Below are positions 53,247 to 61,787 of a stretch of DNA of 64,000 nucleotides, piece after piece. Under the pieces are notes generated by a model, which was given only the letters and a program-made list of their open reading frames with translations, was not told where the DNA came from and did no database searches. A program made the translations under genes and the position numbers. The stretch is from Enterococcus faecium (GTDB taxonomy: Bacteria; Bacillota; Bacilli; Lactobacillales; Enterococcaceae): the NCBI RefSeq assembly GCF_029023785.1, contig NZ_CP118955.1:1176501-1240500 (forward strand), written 5' to 3'. Position 1 is the first letter of the stretch, and each line of letters begins with the position of its first letter.

Positions 53247-54707
53247 ATGCTGGAAAATTACATCGAGCGAAATATATTTAGAAAAGTGTATCTGTGTGAA
53301 CAATTATTTGAATTCCAAGAAATAGACATCGAACAAACAGCTATTTCTCTAAGGGTGACTACACCAACGATCCTTCACGATCTAGAAAGTCTAGCCGAGT
53401 GTCTAGAATATTGTATAAAAGAACAAGTAAGAGAGAAGCATAAGTATAAACTCGTATTCAAACATGGTATTGCTCTTTCTGAGCTCACACAGTTTCTGTA
53501 CGGTCAATCTTATTTTTTAAAGTTTTTAAGTTATTATTTTAATGGTATATTCACGAGTACAGAACTGGCTGATCTTGAATTTATTTCTTTGAGCAAAGTA
53601 TATACAATCAAAAAAATCGTATTGGATTTTTTTAAAGAAAATGATTATTTGAAAAATAAAGAAATCATTATCCCAGAATTTGACTCGCGGAACATCTTGC
53701 TAGCTTTAGTACGTTATGTCAATTGGGAAGGCTATGAAAATAAAAATCCGTATGTAGAAGAAGCTTGTAACGAGTTGATTGATTATGTAGAGACTCATTT
53801 TTTTAAAAGAAGATATTCGGAAGATGAAAAGTCCTTTATCATACGAGGAATAGAGATCGCAATCGGAAGAAAGGCATTTCCCCTTGGACTGAAAGAAGAA
53901 GATAAGAAAAGCGCAGAAACGAAGCCGTTATTTCAATTAGTCTGTCAAGGATTGGAAGAGCAAAAAGGAATTCTAGACTTACAAGAAGAAGATGTCTATT
54001 ATATTTTTTCTTTGTTCAACAGTAGAAATTATACCAATGAGAACATGGAGCTGTTAAGAAAAGATTTCGAAGTTGTTTATAAAAATTTTGTTCTCAATGA
54101 CCTATCACTGAATGAATTGATTTTACAGATTATTAGTATCGCTGAAATCGACGATGCAGAAAATTTTATTTTCAAGCAATCCTTTTTACAATTTGTCCGT
54201 ACGTTGTGGGCAGATGGACAAGTATTTTTACCGGAAAGGATCTATCTTCTATCAGAAAAAGAACAACTTCTGTACGGAAAAATTGTAGAAATATTGGAAG
54301 AGTGGAAAAAGAAAAATCAAATCCAACTAAGATGGAATGAAAATTTCATTCGAAAATTCGTCAAAAGTCTTTCTTTGATCAACAGTGAACAAGCGGGGAG
54401 ACAGGAAATAGAAATTTTTGTTGTTTCAGAAAGTTCAGTCAAACAATTTTTTTATCGAACCCAATTTCATTTGTATGCGGAAGAAGGCATCGCTGAAATA
54501 AATCCTATTTTATTTCGTTCATTAGAAGAATTGCCTGATGAATGTCTATGTGCGAAAAAAAGAGTGGTTTTGTGCGATGCTGCTAGCTATCAAAATGGAT
54601 TAGAAACTGAAAAGACAAAGATCTATCCAATCTCATTAAAAGGTGCAAACATCCATTTGTATCATATTGCTCAGGAACTTCACCTATTAAAAAAACATAT
54701 TTCTTGA
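53247..54707 (+). CDS. Mga-like / PRD-type helix-turn-helix regulator
   Basis: 486 residues. N-terminal helix-turn-helix (about 25-60, ISLRVTTPTILHDLESL) and a second one (about 95-125, TSTELADLEFISLSKVYTIKK), then a long alpha-helical region. The C-terminal part FVVSESSVKQFFYRTQFHLYAEEGIAEINP resembles the EIIB-like domain of Mga/AtxA regulators. It is a single gene between terminators; target unknown. It could act on dxs or the amt operon. Confidence 0.8.
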   Translation: MLENYIERNIFRKVYLCEQLFEFQEIDIEQTAISLRVTTPTILHDLESLAECLEYCIKEQVREKHKYKLVFKHGIALSELTQFLYGQSYFLKFLSYYFNGIFTSTELADLEFISLSKVYTIKKIVLDFFKENDYLKNKEIIIPEFDSRNILLALVRYVNWEGYENKNPYVEEACNELIDYVETHFFKRRYSEDEKSFIIRGIEIAIGRKAFPLGLKEEDKKSAETKPLFQLVCQGLEEQKGILDLQEEDVYYIFSLFNSRNYTNENMELLRKDFEVVYKNFVLNDLSLNELILQIISIAEIDDAENFIFKQSFLQFVRTLWADGQVFLPERIYLLSEKEQLLYGKIVEILEEWKKKNQIQLRWNENFIRKFVKSLSLINSEQAGRQEIEIFVVSESSVKQFFYRTQFHLYAEEGIAEINPILFRSLEELPDECLCAKKRVVLCDAASYQNGLETEKTKIYPISLKGANIHLYHIAQELHLLKKHIS

Positions 54708-54721
54708 TGAGACCTTAATTA

Positions 54722-54769
54722 GGAGACCTTCTACAAAGCTTTTTAATTGTCTGTAGAAGGTTTTTATTT
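54722..54769 (+). terminator. Terminator of the Mga-like gene
   Basis: AGACCTTCTACA/TGTAGAAGGTTT stem with T-run. Confidence 0.85.
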
Positions 54770-54835
54770 GAGTCCTGATTCGTGCGAAGATCTACTTATA
54801 TAACAAGCTTTCTCTGAAATTTTTTTAAAATGCTA

Positions 54836-54866
54836 TTGACTTAGAGTCAACTCTAAGTAGTAGAAT
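54836..54866 (+). promoter_or_regulatory. MerR-type promoter of the Dxs-like gene
   Basis: TTGACT (54836-54841), 19-base spacer, TAGAAT (54861-54866). The palindrome CTTAGAGT-CA-ACTCTAAG (54840-54857) fills the spacer. An over-long spacer with a palindrome is the mark of MerR-family activation. No merR gene is in the window. Confidence 0.8.
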
Positions 54867-54927
54867 AGATAAAGTGTAACAAATCTATTTTCATTAAAAG
54901 AAGATAGTACGGAGGAGAGAATGTATT

Positions 54928-56691
54928 ATGAGTACAGTATTACATGTATTGGATGCAATCAATAGCCCCGCAGATGTCAAAAAATTATCTGTTGAGGAAA
55001 TGAAACAGTTGGCAGAAGAGATGCGCCAAAAAATCTTGCAAAAGGACAGCGATGTAGGTGGGCACGTTGGTCCGAATCTAGGTGTAGTAGAATTAACGAT
55101 TGCGTTTCATTATGTATTTGATTCACCAAAGGATAAAATCGTTTGGGATGTTTCCCATCAGTCTTATGGTCATAAGCTTTTAACTGGTCGAAAAAATGGT
55201 TTTGAAAAAGGACATTACCGTGAAGTGAGCGGATATTCCAACCAACATGAAAGTAAACATGACTATTTTACAGTGGGGCACACATCTACATCTATCAGCT
55301 TAGCAACAGGTTTAGCTAAAGCGAGAGATCTGAAGAAAGAATCAGGAAATGTGGTAGCATTTATCGGTGACGGCTCCCTAAGTGGTGGCTTAGCTTTTGA
55401 AGGATTGAACAATGGTGGTGTTTTACAATCCAATCTAATCGTATTAGTAAACGATAATGAGATGTCTATTGATGAGAATCATGGCAGTTTATATAAAAAC
55501 TTAGCTGAGCTTCGTCAAACCAACGGTAAAAGCAGCAATAACCTATTTAAAGCAATGGGATTTGATTATCGTTACGTGGATAATGGAAACGATCTGGAAA
55601 CGGTGATCCGTTTATTTGAAGAAGTAAAAGATATTGATCATCCGATTGTACTTCACGTCCATACGGAAAAAGGTCGCGGTTATCAGCCGGCAATCGATAA
55701 TAAAATGAAATATCATTGGCATGTACCATTTGATCTGTCCACCGGGGAGGCAAAGCAAGTAACTTCTGGAGAAACATTTAATATGATCATCATGGATTAT
55801 TTGGATAAGAAAATGCAAACAAGTACAGCTCCTATTGCCGCAGTCAATGCAGCGATACCAGGCGCCTTTGGACTGAAAACATTCCAAGAAAAACATCCAG
55901 ATCATTATTTTGACGTGGGGATCGCTGAACAGCACTCTATCACTTTCGCTTCTGCTTTGGCTTCTCAGGGAGTACGTCCAGTCGTCTTCCAATCAAGTAC
56001 TTTCTTGCAACGGGCATATGATCAATTATCACATGATTTAGCGATCAACGAGAATCCAGTGATTATTTTAGTCGGTGGCGGAACGATCTCAGCTAGTGAC
56101 CGAACACACCAAGGAACATTTGACATTCCTTACTTATCAAGTATCCCGAACATCAAATATCTTGCTCCAGCAACAAAAGAGGATATGATCTCTATGCTAG
56201 ATTGGGCGTTCGAACAAACAGCGCAGCCTGTAGCAATCCGAATTCCTACACATGGTGTAGAACATGGTACAGCTATCGCAAATGATTATAGTATTCCAGC
56301 CTATCAAACAGTAAATAATGGAGGAAAAGTAGCAATTTTAGCTTTAGGCGGTTTTCTTGAATTAGGAAAAGAAACAGTAAAAGCTTTTAGAAAAAAAGGA
56401 ATCGAAGCAACGTTGATCAATCCAGGAACGATCACAGAAAATGACGTAGAAACATTAGATAAATTAAAAGAAACACACGAATTAGTCATCACATTAGAAG
56501 ATGGTAGTTTGTCAGGAGGATTTGGCGAAAATATCAGTCGTTATTATGGTGATTCTTCAATGAACGTATTAAATTTTGGTGCAGAGAAAGAATTCACGGA
56601 TAGCGTTCCTGTAGGGCAGCTTTATGAACGTTATCATTTAACACCAAAACAAATCGTTGAAGATAGTCTGCGTGTCTTGAATATTCAATAA
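54928..56691 (+). CDS. dxs: 1-deoxy-D-xylulose-5-phosphate synthase-like enzyme
   Basis: 587 residues, slightly short for Dxs (about 620). Thiamine-diphosphate motif GDGSLSGGLAFEGLNNGG to NDNEMSI; DVGIAEQHSITFASALASQGVRPVVF; C-terminal transketolase domain. The usual HLASNLG block is GHVGPNLG here. E. faecium makes isoprenoids by the mevalonate path, so the role is unclear; thiamine or pyridoxal supply, or a different acyloin reaction, is possible. GGAGGAG start, own MerR-type promoter. Confidence 0.87.
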   Translation: MSTVLHVLDAINSPADVKKLSVEEMKQLAEEMRQKILQKDSDVGGHVGPNLGVVELTIAFHYVFDSPKDKIVWDVSHQSYGHKLLTGRKNGFEKGHYREVSGYSNQHESKHDYFTVGHTSTSISLATGLAKARDLKKESGNVVAFIGDGSLSGGLAFEGLNNGGVLQSNLIVLVNDNEMSIDENHGSLYKNLAELRQTNGKSSNNLFKAMGFDYRYVDNGNDLETVIRLFEEVKDIDHPIVLHVHTEKGRGYQPAIDNKMKYHWHVPFDLSTGEAKQVTSGETFNMIIMDYLDKKMQTSTAPIAAVNAAIPGAFGLKTFQEKHPDHYFDVGIAEQHSITFASALASQGVRPVVFQSSTFLQRAYDQLSHDLAINENPVIILVGGGTISASDRTHQGTFDIPYLSSIPNIKYLAPATKEDMISMLDWAFEQTAQPVAIRIPTHGVEHGTAIANDYSIPAYQTVNNGGKVAILALGGFLELGKETVKAFRKKGIEATLINPGTITENDVETLDKLKETHELVITLEDGSLSGGFGENISRYYGDSSMNVLNFGAEKEFTDSVPVGQLYERYHLTPKQIVEDSLRVLNIQ

Positions 56692-56698
56692 TTCATTA

Positions 56699-56748
56699 TG
56701 CTCACCATCCAGATAATTGTTTATACTAGTATCTGGATGGTTTTTTCA
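56699..56748 (+). terminator. Terminator of dxs
   Basis: ACCATCCAGATA/TATCTGGATGGT stem with six T. Confidence 0.88.
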
Positions 56749-56774
56749 TTATAAAAAGCAAAGGGGTGGATGTT

Positions 56775-57233
56775 ATGTATCAGCAAGTAGAAGAATATGT
56801 CAAAAAGTTCCAAGAAAAATATCCTAGTTATCAATCAGAAAAATTAGGTTTCTTTTCATTTGGGGATACAGAAAAAATGGCAGACGAGTTGAGCGAACTA
56901 GTTGTAAAAAAGATAAAGACTGGTACATCAAGTGGTTACGATCTGTATAAACAAGAGAATGAGCCTTTACCAAAAGTTGGTCAATTAGACGTGGTCCTGA
57001 ATGGAAAAAATGAACCAGTTTGTATCATCAAAAATATAAATGTGACCATCTTGCCTTTTAGTGAAGTCACGAAAGAGCATGCTTGGAAAGAAGGAGAAGG
57101 GGATCGGACATTAGCTTATTGGCGGAAAGTCCATGCTGAGTTTTTTAAACATGCTTATAAAGAAGCGTTGAACATAGAATTTACAGAAGAGAAGCTGGTC
57201 GTATACGAAGAATTTGAAGTAATTTTCTTTTAG
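56775..57233 (+). CDS. ASCH-domain protein
   Basis: 152 residues. FFSFGDTEKMADELSELVVKKIKTGTSSGYDLY, GQLDVVLNGKNEPVCIIKNINVTILPFSEVTKEHAWKEGEGDRTLAYWRKVH are the ASCH core with its GxKxxT-like start. ASCH proteins bind RNA or hydrolyse modified nucleosides (YqfB). ATG 56775 follows GGGGTGG. Confidence 0.88.
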   Translation: MYQQVEEYVKKFQEKYPSYQSEKLGFFSFGDTEKMADELSELVVKKIKTGTSSGYDLYKQENEPLPKVGQLDVVLNGKNEPVCIIKNINVTILPFSEVTKEHAWKEGEGDRTLAYWRKVHAEFFKHAYKEALNIEFTEEKLVVYEEFEVIFF

Positions 57234-57341
57234 TAAGAAAGGTCTGCTGAAAGAAATAGCTCATTATTGACTCCTGAATAGAAAAGGGTTACATTTTTAT
57301 ATGAAGCTGTATTTTTATATAACATTACTGGAGGAGATATT

Positions 57342-58025
57342 GTGGATACACTGGAACAAATCAAAGGCGGAGTCGTCGTTTCTTGTCAAGCTTTGGAAAA
57401 CGAGCCGCTACACAGTTCTTTTATTATGGGGAGAATGGCTTTGGCTGCAAAAGAAGGCGGAGCAGTTGGTATTCGAGCAAATACGACAGAAGATATCAAT
57501 GAAATCAAGCGAATCGTTGATTTACCGGTAATAGGGATTATCAAAAGAGATTACGATGGGTCAGAAGTGTTTATTACTGCGACAGAAAAAGAAGTGGAAG
57601 AACTTTTGGAGACGCAAGCAGAAATCATTGCACTGGATGCAACTTCTCGTAAACGTCCGACAGAAAAAACAACTGCTGAACTTGTCCAAATGATTCACGA
57701 ACACGGTCGGTTAGCTATGGCAGATATTTCGACTTTTGAGGAAGCGCTTCAAGCGCAAGAAGATGGTTTTGATCTTTTGTCTACGACTTTAGCAGGCTAT
57801 ACAGAATATTCACGAAAGACGCAGACACCTGATTTTGATTTATTGAATCAAATCATAGAACAAGTCGATATCCCAGTAATTATGGAAGGACATACTGACT
57901 CTCCTGAACAAGTAGAGAAAGCATATGAATTAGGTGCTTTTTCAGTCGTAGTTGGATCTATTATCACCCGTCCGCAATTGATCACTAAAAGATATGTCGA
58001 AGCCGCAAGTAAAGCAAATAACTAA
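57342..58025 (+). CDS. nanE: N-acetylmannosamine-6-phosphate 2-epimerase
   Basis: A 227-residue TIM barrel. GGVVVSCQALENEPLHSSFIMGRMALAAKEGGAVGIRANT, IIKRDYDGSEVFITAT, LDATSRKRP, and HTDSPEQVEKAYELGAFSVVVGSIITRP are NanE blocks. It turns ManNAc-6-P into GlcNAc-6-P. GTG start behind GGAGGAG. No other sialic-acid genes are next to it. Confidence 0.93.
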   Translation: MDTLEQIKGGVVVSCQALENEPLHSSFIMGRMALAAKEGGAVGIRANTTEDINEIKRIVDLPVIGIIKRDYDGSEVFITATEKEVEELLETQAEIIALDATSRKRPTEKTTAELVQMIHEHGRLAMADISTFEEALQAQEDGFDLLSTTLAGYTEYSRKTQTPDFDLLNQIIEQVDIPVIMEGHTDSPEQVEKAYELGAFSVVVGSIITRPQLITKRYVEAASKANN

Positions 58026-58075
58026 AAAACACGCACGGCACAGATTCTTGACAAAAAAGAAAAATTGATAGATAG

Positions 58076-58144
58076 TTTAAAGCAGATTCTAAGAAGATGA
58101 AAAAAGCATTACTTTTCATTTTGTCTTCAAGATCTGCTTTTTAA
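58076..58144 (+). terminator. Terminator of nanE
   Basis: AAAGCAGAT/ATCTGCTTT with inner AGAAGA-GAAAA pairs, T-rich tail. Confidence 0.75.
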
Positions 58145-58171
58145 CGAATTTTATAGAAAGAAGGCGAAACC

Positions 58172-58786
58172 ATGTTTGAACGGAGTCCTTCAGAATTGAC
58201 AGAACGTGAAAATTACAAGTTGCTGATTGGTTCAGTCATCCCTAGACCAGTAGCAGTAGTAACGACTAAATCAGCAAAAGATATAGTGAATATCGCACCC
58301 TTCAGTTACTTCAATATCGTCAGTTCGAATCGACCCATCTTATCCTTGGCGATCCAGAGAAAACAAGATGCAGTAAAAGACACAGCAAAGAATATTCTTG
58401 AGACAAGAGAAGCTGTTATCCATATCCTTGATGAGGACAACGTAGAAGAAGTAAATAAAACAGCAGCCAATCTGCCTAATGAGGAAAGCGAACTGTACCT
58501 GACTGACTTGACTTTAACTGATTCAGTAATCATTTCAGTACCAGCATTGACAGAAGCAAAAGTTCGTTTTGAAACATCCTTATATGAACATGTCGAGATA
58601 CGGAATAAAAATAAAGTAACAGCTGATTTATTTTTGCTAGAAGTACAGAAATATCATTTAAATGAAACAGTCTATGATGATAAGACAGGAAGGATCGATC
58701 CAAGAAAATTGAATGCTGTAAGCCGTTTGGCAGGAAATGATTATGCAGCAATAGGAGAAATTTTCACGATTGCACGTCCCGAATAA
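58172..58786 (+). CDS. Flavin reductase-like / FMN-binding split-barrel protein
   Basis: 204 residues. KLLIGSVIPRPVAVVTTKS, NIAPFSYFNIVSSNRPILSLAIQRK and DTAKNILETREAVIHI are flavin-reductase-domain blocks that hold FMN. Uses NAD(P)H; partner unknown. GAAGGCG start. Followed after 16 bases by a small gene. Confidence 0.88.
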   Translation: MFERSPSELTERENYKLLIGSVIPRPVAVVTTKSAKDIVNIAPFSYFNIVSSNRPILSLAIQRKQDAVKDTAKNILETREAVIHILDEDNVEEVNKTAANLPNEESELYLTDLTLTDSVIISVPALTEAKVRFETSLYEHVEIRNKNKVTADLFLLEVQKYHLNETVYDDKTGRIDPRKLNAVSRLAGNDYAAIGEIFTIARPE

Positions 58787-58801
58787 AAAGGAGCACTAGT
58801 T

Positions 58802-59008
58802 ATGTTAAAAATAAGCTATAAACCATCGACAGATTCAAAAGAAATGAAAAAAGAATATGAAACAGTGAATGATTTTCTGCAAGGGCAGTACTTAGAAGTT
58901 CCGCCATTGCAAGACCATTTTGTCGTTACTACTGTTACTTTAGATGGTAAGGAAATAGAAATGCCAGATCAAACGATTAGCGGATTGTTTAATTACTTTA
59001 ACAAATAA
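58802..59008 (+). CDS. Small DUF4649-like protein
   Basis: 68 residues, soluble: MLKISYKPSTDSKEMKKEYETVNDFLQGQYLEVP, then a beta-rich end. Pattern fits the DUF4649 family as I remember it. Same operon as the flavin reductase. AAGGAGC start. Confidence 0.7.
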   Translation: MLKISYKPSTDSKEMKKEYETVNDFLQGQYLEVPPLQDHFVVTTVTLDGKEIEMPDQTISGLFNYFNK

Positions 59009-59065
59009 ATATTTATTCCGAAAAGTGAAAAAACATATAAAAAAACACATAAAACTAAAAAATTA

Positions 59066-59116
59066 TCAAAGAATCCTGGTGCAACTGAAAGAATTTGCAA
59101 CGGGATTCTTTCAACT
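59066..59116 (+). terminator. Terminator before the riboswitch
   Basis: AAAGAATCC/GGATTCTTT with inner TGCAA/TTGCA pairs and a T-rich tail. Confidence 0.75.
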
Positions 59117-59182
59117 TATTTGTTATTTTTTTCTAAAAAATATTAAAGATTGTTAAATTTCACTATTTCATTTCAAATTCCA

Positions 59183-59211
59183 TTGCCTAATCATTAGGAA
59201 AAGTCTATCAT
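59183..59211 (+). promoter_or_regulatory. Promoter of the M-box/ftsW-psr-pbp5 transcript
   Basis: TTGCCT (59183-59188), 17 bases, TATCAT (59206-59211). Start of RNA expected near 59218, just before the riboswitch. Confidence 0.6.
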
Positions 59212-59236
59212 GAACTCGTAAATAGAATATAGTAAT

Positions 59237-59404
59237 AACCTTGTTAGGTGAGGCTCCTATACAAACATAGGCTGTTGCCCAGAAACGTCGAAAGTCGCCA
59301 ATGGGTAAAACAGAAACTGTCGGATTAAGGCTTTTTCCAATAGCTAAGAATGTTTTCTTTACGTTGTATAGTGCTAAAACTCGGACGATGAGATGATGCT
59401 AGGT
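59237..59404 (+). promoter_or_regulatory. M-box (ykoK-type) Mg2+ riboswitch
   Basis: The conserved M-box core is seen: GTTAGGTGAGGCTCCTATA with ATAGGCTGTTGCCC, AGAAACGTCGAAAG, GCCAATGGGTAAAACAGAAA, and far downstream GTATAGTGCTAAAACTC with CGATGAGATGA. AACCT (about 59236-59241) and AGGT (59401-59404) close the base stem. M-boxes sense Mg2+ and normally shut down Mg2+ transporter genes. Here the next gene is ftsW. Confidence 0.88.
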
Positions 59405-59442
59405 CAGAATTCTTGTTCGAAAAGGTTTCTGACCTTTTCTTT
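59401..59442 (+). terminator. Riboswitch expression-platform terminator
   Basis: AGGTCAGAA/TTCTGACCT stem followed by TTTTCTTT. It shares AGGT with the closing stem of the riboswitch, so the two can exclude each other. Confidence 0.8.
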
Positions 59443-59480
59443 ATATTTTTGTGACTGACTTATTTGATGAGACAAACTCG

Positions 59481-59515
59481 CTCCTCACCTGACAAGTGGA
59501 TTGCTGTGTGAGGAG
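59481..59515 (+). promoter_or_regulatory. Hairpin covering the ftsW ribosome binding site
   Basis: CTCCTCAC (59481-59488) pairs with GTGAGGAG (59508-59515), taking in most of the AGGAGG before GTG 59524. Translation would need this hairpin to open. Confidence 0.55.
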
Positions 59516-59523
59516 GAGATGCG

Positions 59524-60687
59524 GTGAAAAAAAGAAAAAAGATCGATTGGTGGATTTTGGGTCCTTATTTGACTTTGTCCATGATCGGTCTTTTAGAAGT
59601 ATACAGTGCCAGTTCTTATCGTTTATTGCAAGCCGATGAAAATACAAAAAGTCTATTATTGCGTCAACTAATTTTCATATTTTTGAGTTGGAGCGTGATC
59701 TTCTTAGCTCGTTCAGTCAAACTACACTATTTACTTCACCCTAAAATAGCAGGATACGGTTTAGCCTTATCGATTTTCTTTTTAGTATTAGTAAGAATAG
59801 GGATATTCGGTGTCACTGTCAACGGCGCACAACGTTGGATCTCTCTGTTTGGCATTCAATTCCAGCCTTCTGAACTGGCAAATCTTTTTTTGATTTTTTA
59901 TTTAAGCTGGTTTTTTCGTGACGGAAATAGTAGCCCAAAAGATCTAAAAAAACCATTCCTGATTACAGTAGGTATAACTTTTCTGATTTTATTTCAGCCA
60001 AAGATTGCTGGAGCATTGATGATCCTTTCGATTGCGTGGGTCATATTTTGGGCAGCGGCGGTTCCATTTAAAAAAGGGATCTATCTAATCGTTACTTTTT
60101 CTGCATTGCTGATTGGAGCAGCAGGCGGGGTATTATATTTAGGAAATAAAGGTTGGCTTCCACAGATGTTTAATCATGCTTATGAAAGGATCGCGACTTT
60201 AAGAGATTCTTTTATCGATAGTCATGGTGCGGGCTATCAAATGACCCATTCGTTTTATGCACTATATAATGGTGGCATATTTGGGCGGGGATTAGGAAAT
60301 AGTATCACAAAAAAAGGGTATCTTCCAGAGACAGAAACAGATTTTATTTTTTCGATTATTACAGAAGAGCTTGGGCTAATCGGTGCATTGTGTGTGCTTT
60401 TCTTATTGTTCTCATTATGCATGAGAATCTTTTGTTTAAGCAGTCGCTGTAAAAATCAGCAAGCTGGATTGTTTCTTTTAGGATTCGGAACTTTGCTATT
60501 CGTTCAGACGATAATGAACGTGGGAAGTATCGCGGGGCTGATGCCAATGACTGGTGTGCCATTGCCATTTGTTAGCTACGGAGGAACAAGTTATCTGATC
60601 CTTTCTTTAGGAATCGGAATCACGTTGAATATTTCTTCAAAGATACAGGCCGAAGAGTTGCCGCTCTATCGACCTGAAAAACAATAA
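59524..60687 (+). CDS. ftsW: FtsW/RodA/SpoVE-family cell-wall polymerase
   Basis: A 387-residue SEDS protein with ten membrane helices. ITVNGAQRWISLFGIQFQPSELANLFLIFYLSWFF, LFQPKIAGALMILSIAW, SFYALYNGGIFGRGLGNSITKKGYLPETETDFIFSIITEELGLIGAL and GLMPMTGVPLPFVSYGGTS are the family blocks. SEDS proteins polymerise glycan strands from lipid II. First gene of ftsW-psr-pbp5. GTG start behind AGGAGGAG. One typical catalytic block (DQP) reads FQPKIAG, with Gln-Pro kept but Asp replaced by Phe. Confidence 0.9.
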   Translation: MKKRKKIDWWILGPYLTLSMIGLLEVYSASSYRLLQADENTKSLLLRQLIFIFLSWSVIFLARSVKLHYLLHPKIAGYGLALSIFFLVLVRIGIFGVTVNGAQRWISLFGIQFQPSELANLFLIFYLSWFFRDGNSSPKDLKKPFLITVGITFLILFQPKIAGALMILSIAWVIFWAAAVPFKKGIYLIVTFSALLIGAAGGVLYLGNKGWLPQMFNHAYERIATLRDSFIDSHGAGYQMTHSFYALYNGGIFGRGLGNSITKKGYLPETETDFIFSIITEELGLIGALCVLFLLFSLCMRIFCLSSRCKNQQAGLFLLGFGTLLFVQTIMNVGSIAGLMPMTGVPLPFVSYGGTSYLILSLGIGITLNISSKIQAEELPLYRPEKQ

Positions 60688-60778
60688 AGAGAAACTGAGA
60701 AACTCTCAGTTTGAATTATCATAAAGTACAATCTTTTATTTTTCAAGCGAGAGGTTCTTTTAGAAAGAGGAATTCGCA

Positions 60779-61663
60779 ATGAAAGTATCTCAAAAAATCA
60801 TATTATCTATTTTGTTACTGCTTACATTAGTAGTTGGCTATTTTTCGATTGAGTTTATCCATGGATTTTCGTCTGCAAAACAGAGTTCAACTGTGAAAAA
60901 GGTAGAGCCGAAAAGTGTCCCTACCACACTAAATGTGGCTTTGATTGGTTCAGATGCTCGTTCGAAAGACGAAAACGGTCGCTCGGATTCACTTCTGGTT
61001 GCACAATACAACCAGAAAACACAACAAGCAAAACTGATCTCTATCATGAGAGATTCATATGTCGATATTCCAGGTTACGGAATGAATAAGATAAATGCAG
61101 CTTACTCTTATGGGGGAGTTGATTTATTAAATCAAACATTAAAGGAAAATTTCAAATTTGAAGCTCCCTATTATGCAAGTATCACATTTCAAGATTTTAT
61201 CGATTGCGTTAATGAACTGTTTCCTGGTGGAGTCAAGATCGATGCAGAAAAATCTCTAGATTTAGATGGCGTATATATAAACAAAGGAGAGCAAGTGATG
61301 GATGGTAATACTTTACTCCAGTATGCTCGATTTCGGGAAGACAAAGAAGGAGACTTCGGGAGGATCAGAAGGCAGCAGCAAGTGATCAAAGCTATCTCTC
61401 AGCAGCTGAAAGACGTAACTTCAATATTCAAGCTACCCAAAGCGGTTGGGAAATTACTTGGTAGTATCCAAACGAACCTTCCAGAAAGTGTGCTTCTGGA
61501 TTGTGGTATGGATTTCCTCAAAGACAATAATAAAAAGATCGATACATTATCCGTACCAGTAGACGGCAGTTGGGACTTCAACGACAATACGCCTTCCGGA
61601 AGTGTTCTGGAATTAGATTTGACCAAAAACCAAGAAGCAATCAAAAAATTTCTGAATAATTAA
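60779..61663 (+). CDS. psr: LytR-CpsA-Psr family protein Psr
   Basis: 294 residues. One N-terminal membrane helix, then the LCP domain: VALIGSDARSKDENGRSDSLLVAQYN, LISIMRDSYVDIPGYGMNKINAAYSYGG, and LLQYARFREDKEGDFGRIRRQQQVI with the conserved Arg set. LCP proteins link teichoic acids or polysaccharides to peptidoglycan. In E. faecium it lies between ftsW and pbp5 and was once seen as a pbp5 repressor. GAGG start. Full length. Confidence 0.93.
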   Translation: MKVSQKIILSILLLLTLVVGYFSIEFIHGFSSAKQSSTVKKVEPKSVPTTLNVALIGSDARSKDENGRSDSLLVAQYNQKTQQAKLISIMRDSYVDIPGYGMNKINAAYSYGGVDLLNQTLKENFKFEAPYYASITFQDFIDCVNELFPGGVKIDAEKSLDLDGVYINKGEQVMDGNTLLQYARFREDKEGDFGRIRRQQQVIKAISQQLKDVTSIFKLPKAVGKLLGSIQTNLPESVLLDCGMDFLKDNNKKIDTLSVPVDGSWDFNDNTPSGSVLELDLTKNQEAIKKFLNN

Positions 61664-61665
61664 GT

Positions 61666-61726
61666 AAAGAAAATAAAAGAAGTTAGAAATAACAATCTAT
61701 GTTATGTTCTGACTTCTTTTATTATG
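61666..61726 (+). promoter_or_regulatory. Hairpin between psr and pbp5
   Basis: AATAAAAGAAGT ... ACTTCTTTTATT arms with inner AGAA/TTCT and TAACA/TGTTA pairs. The tail is TTTTATTATG, weak for a full terminator, so it may attenuate read-through into pbp5. Confidence 0.55.
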
Positions 61727-61787
61727 TTAGAATAAACAGGTATAAATAGTGAAATAAAGGAATGACAAGCAAGAGAAGGAGGAAAAA

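Noticed and set aside
57301..57531. Frame starting 41 bases before nanE
   Set aside because: It overlaps nanE in another frame; the nanE start has a clear GGAGGAG and the product matches the family over its whole length.
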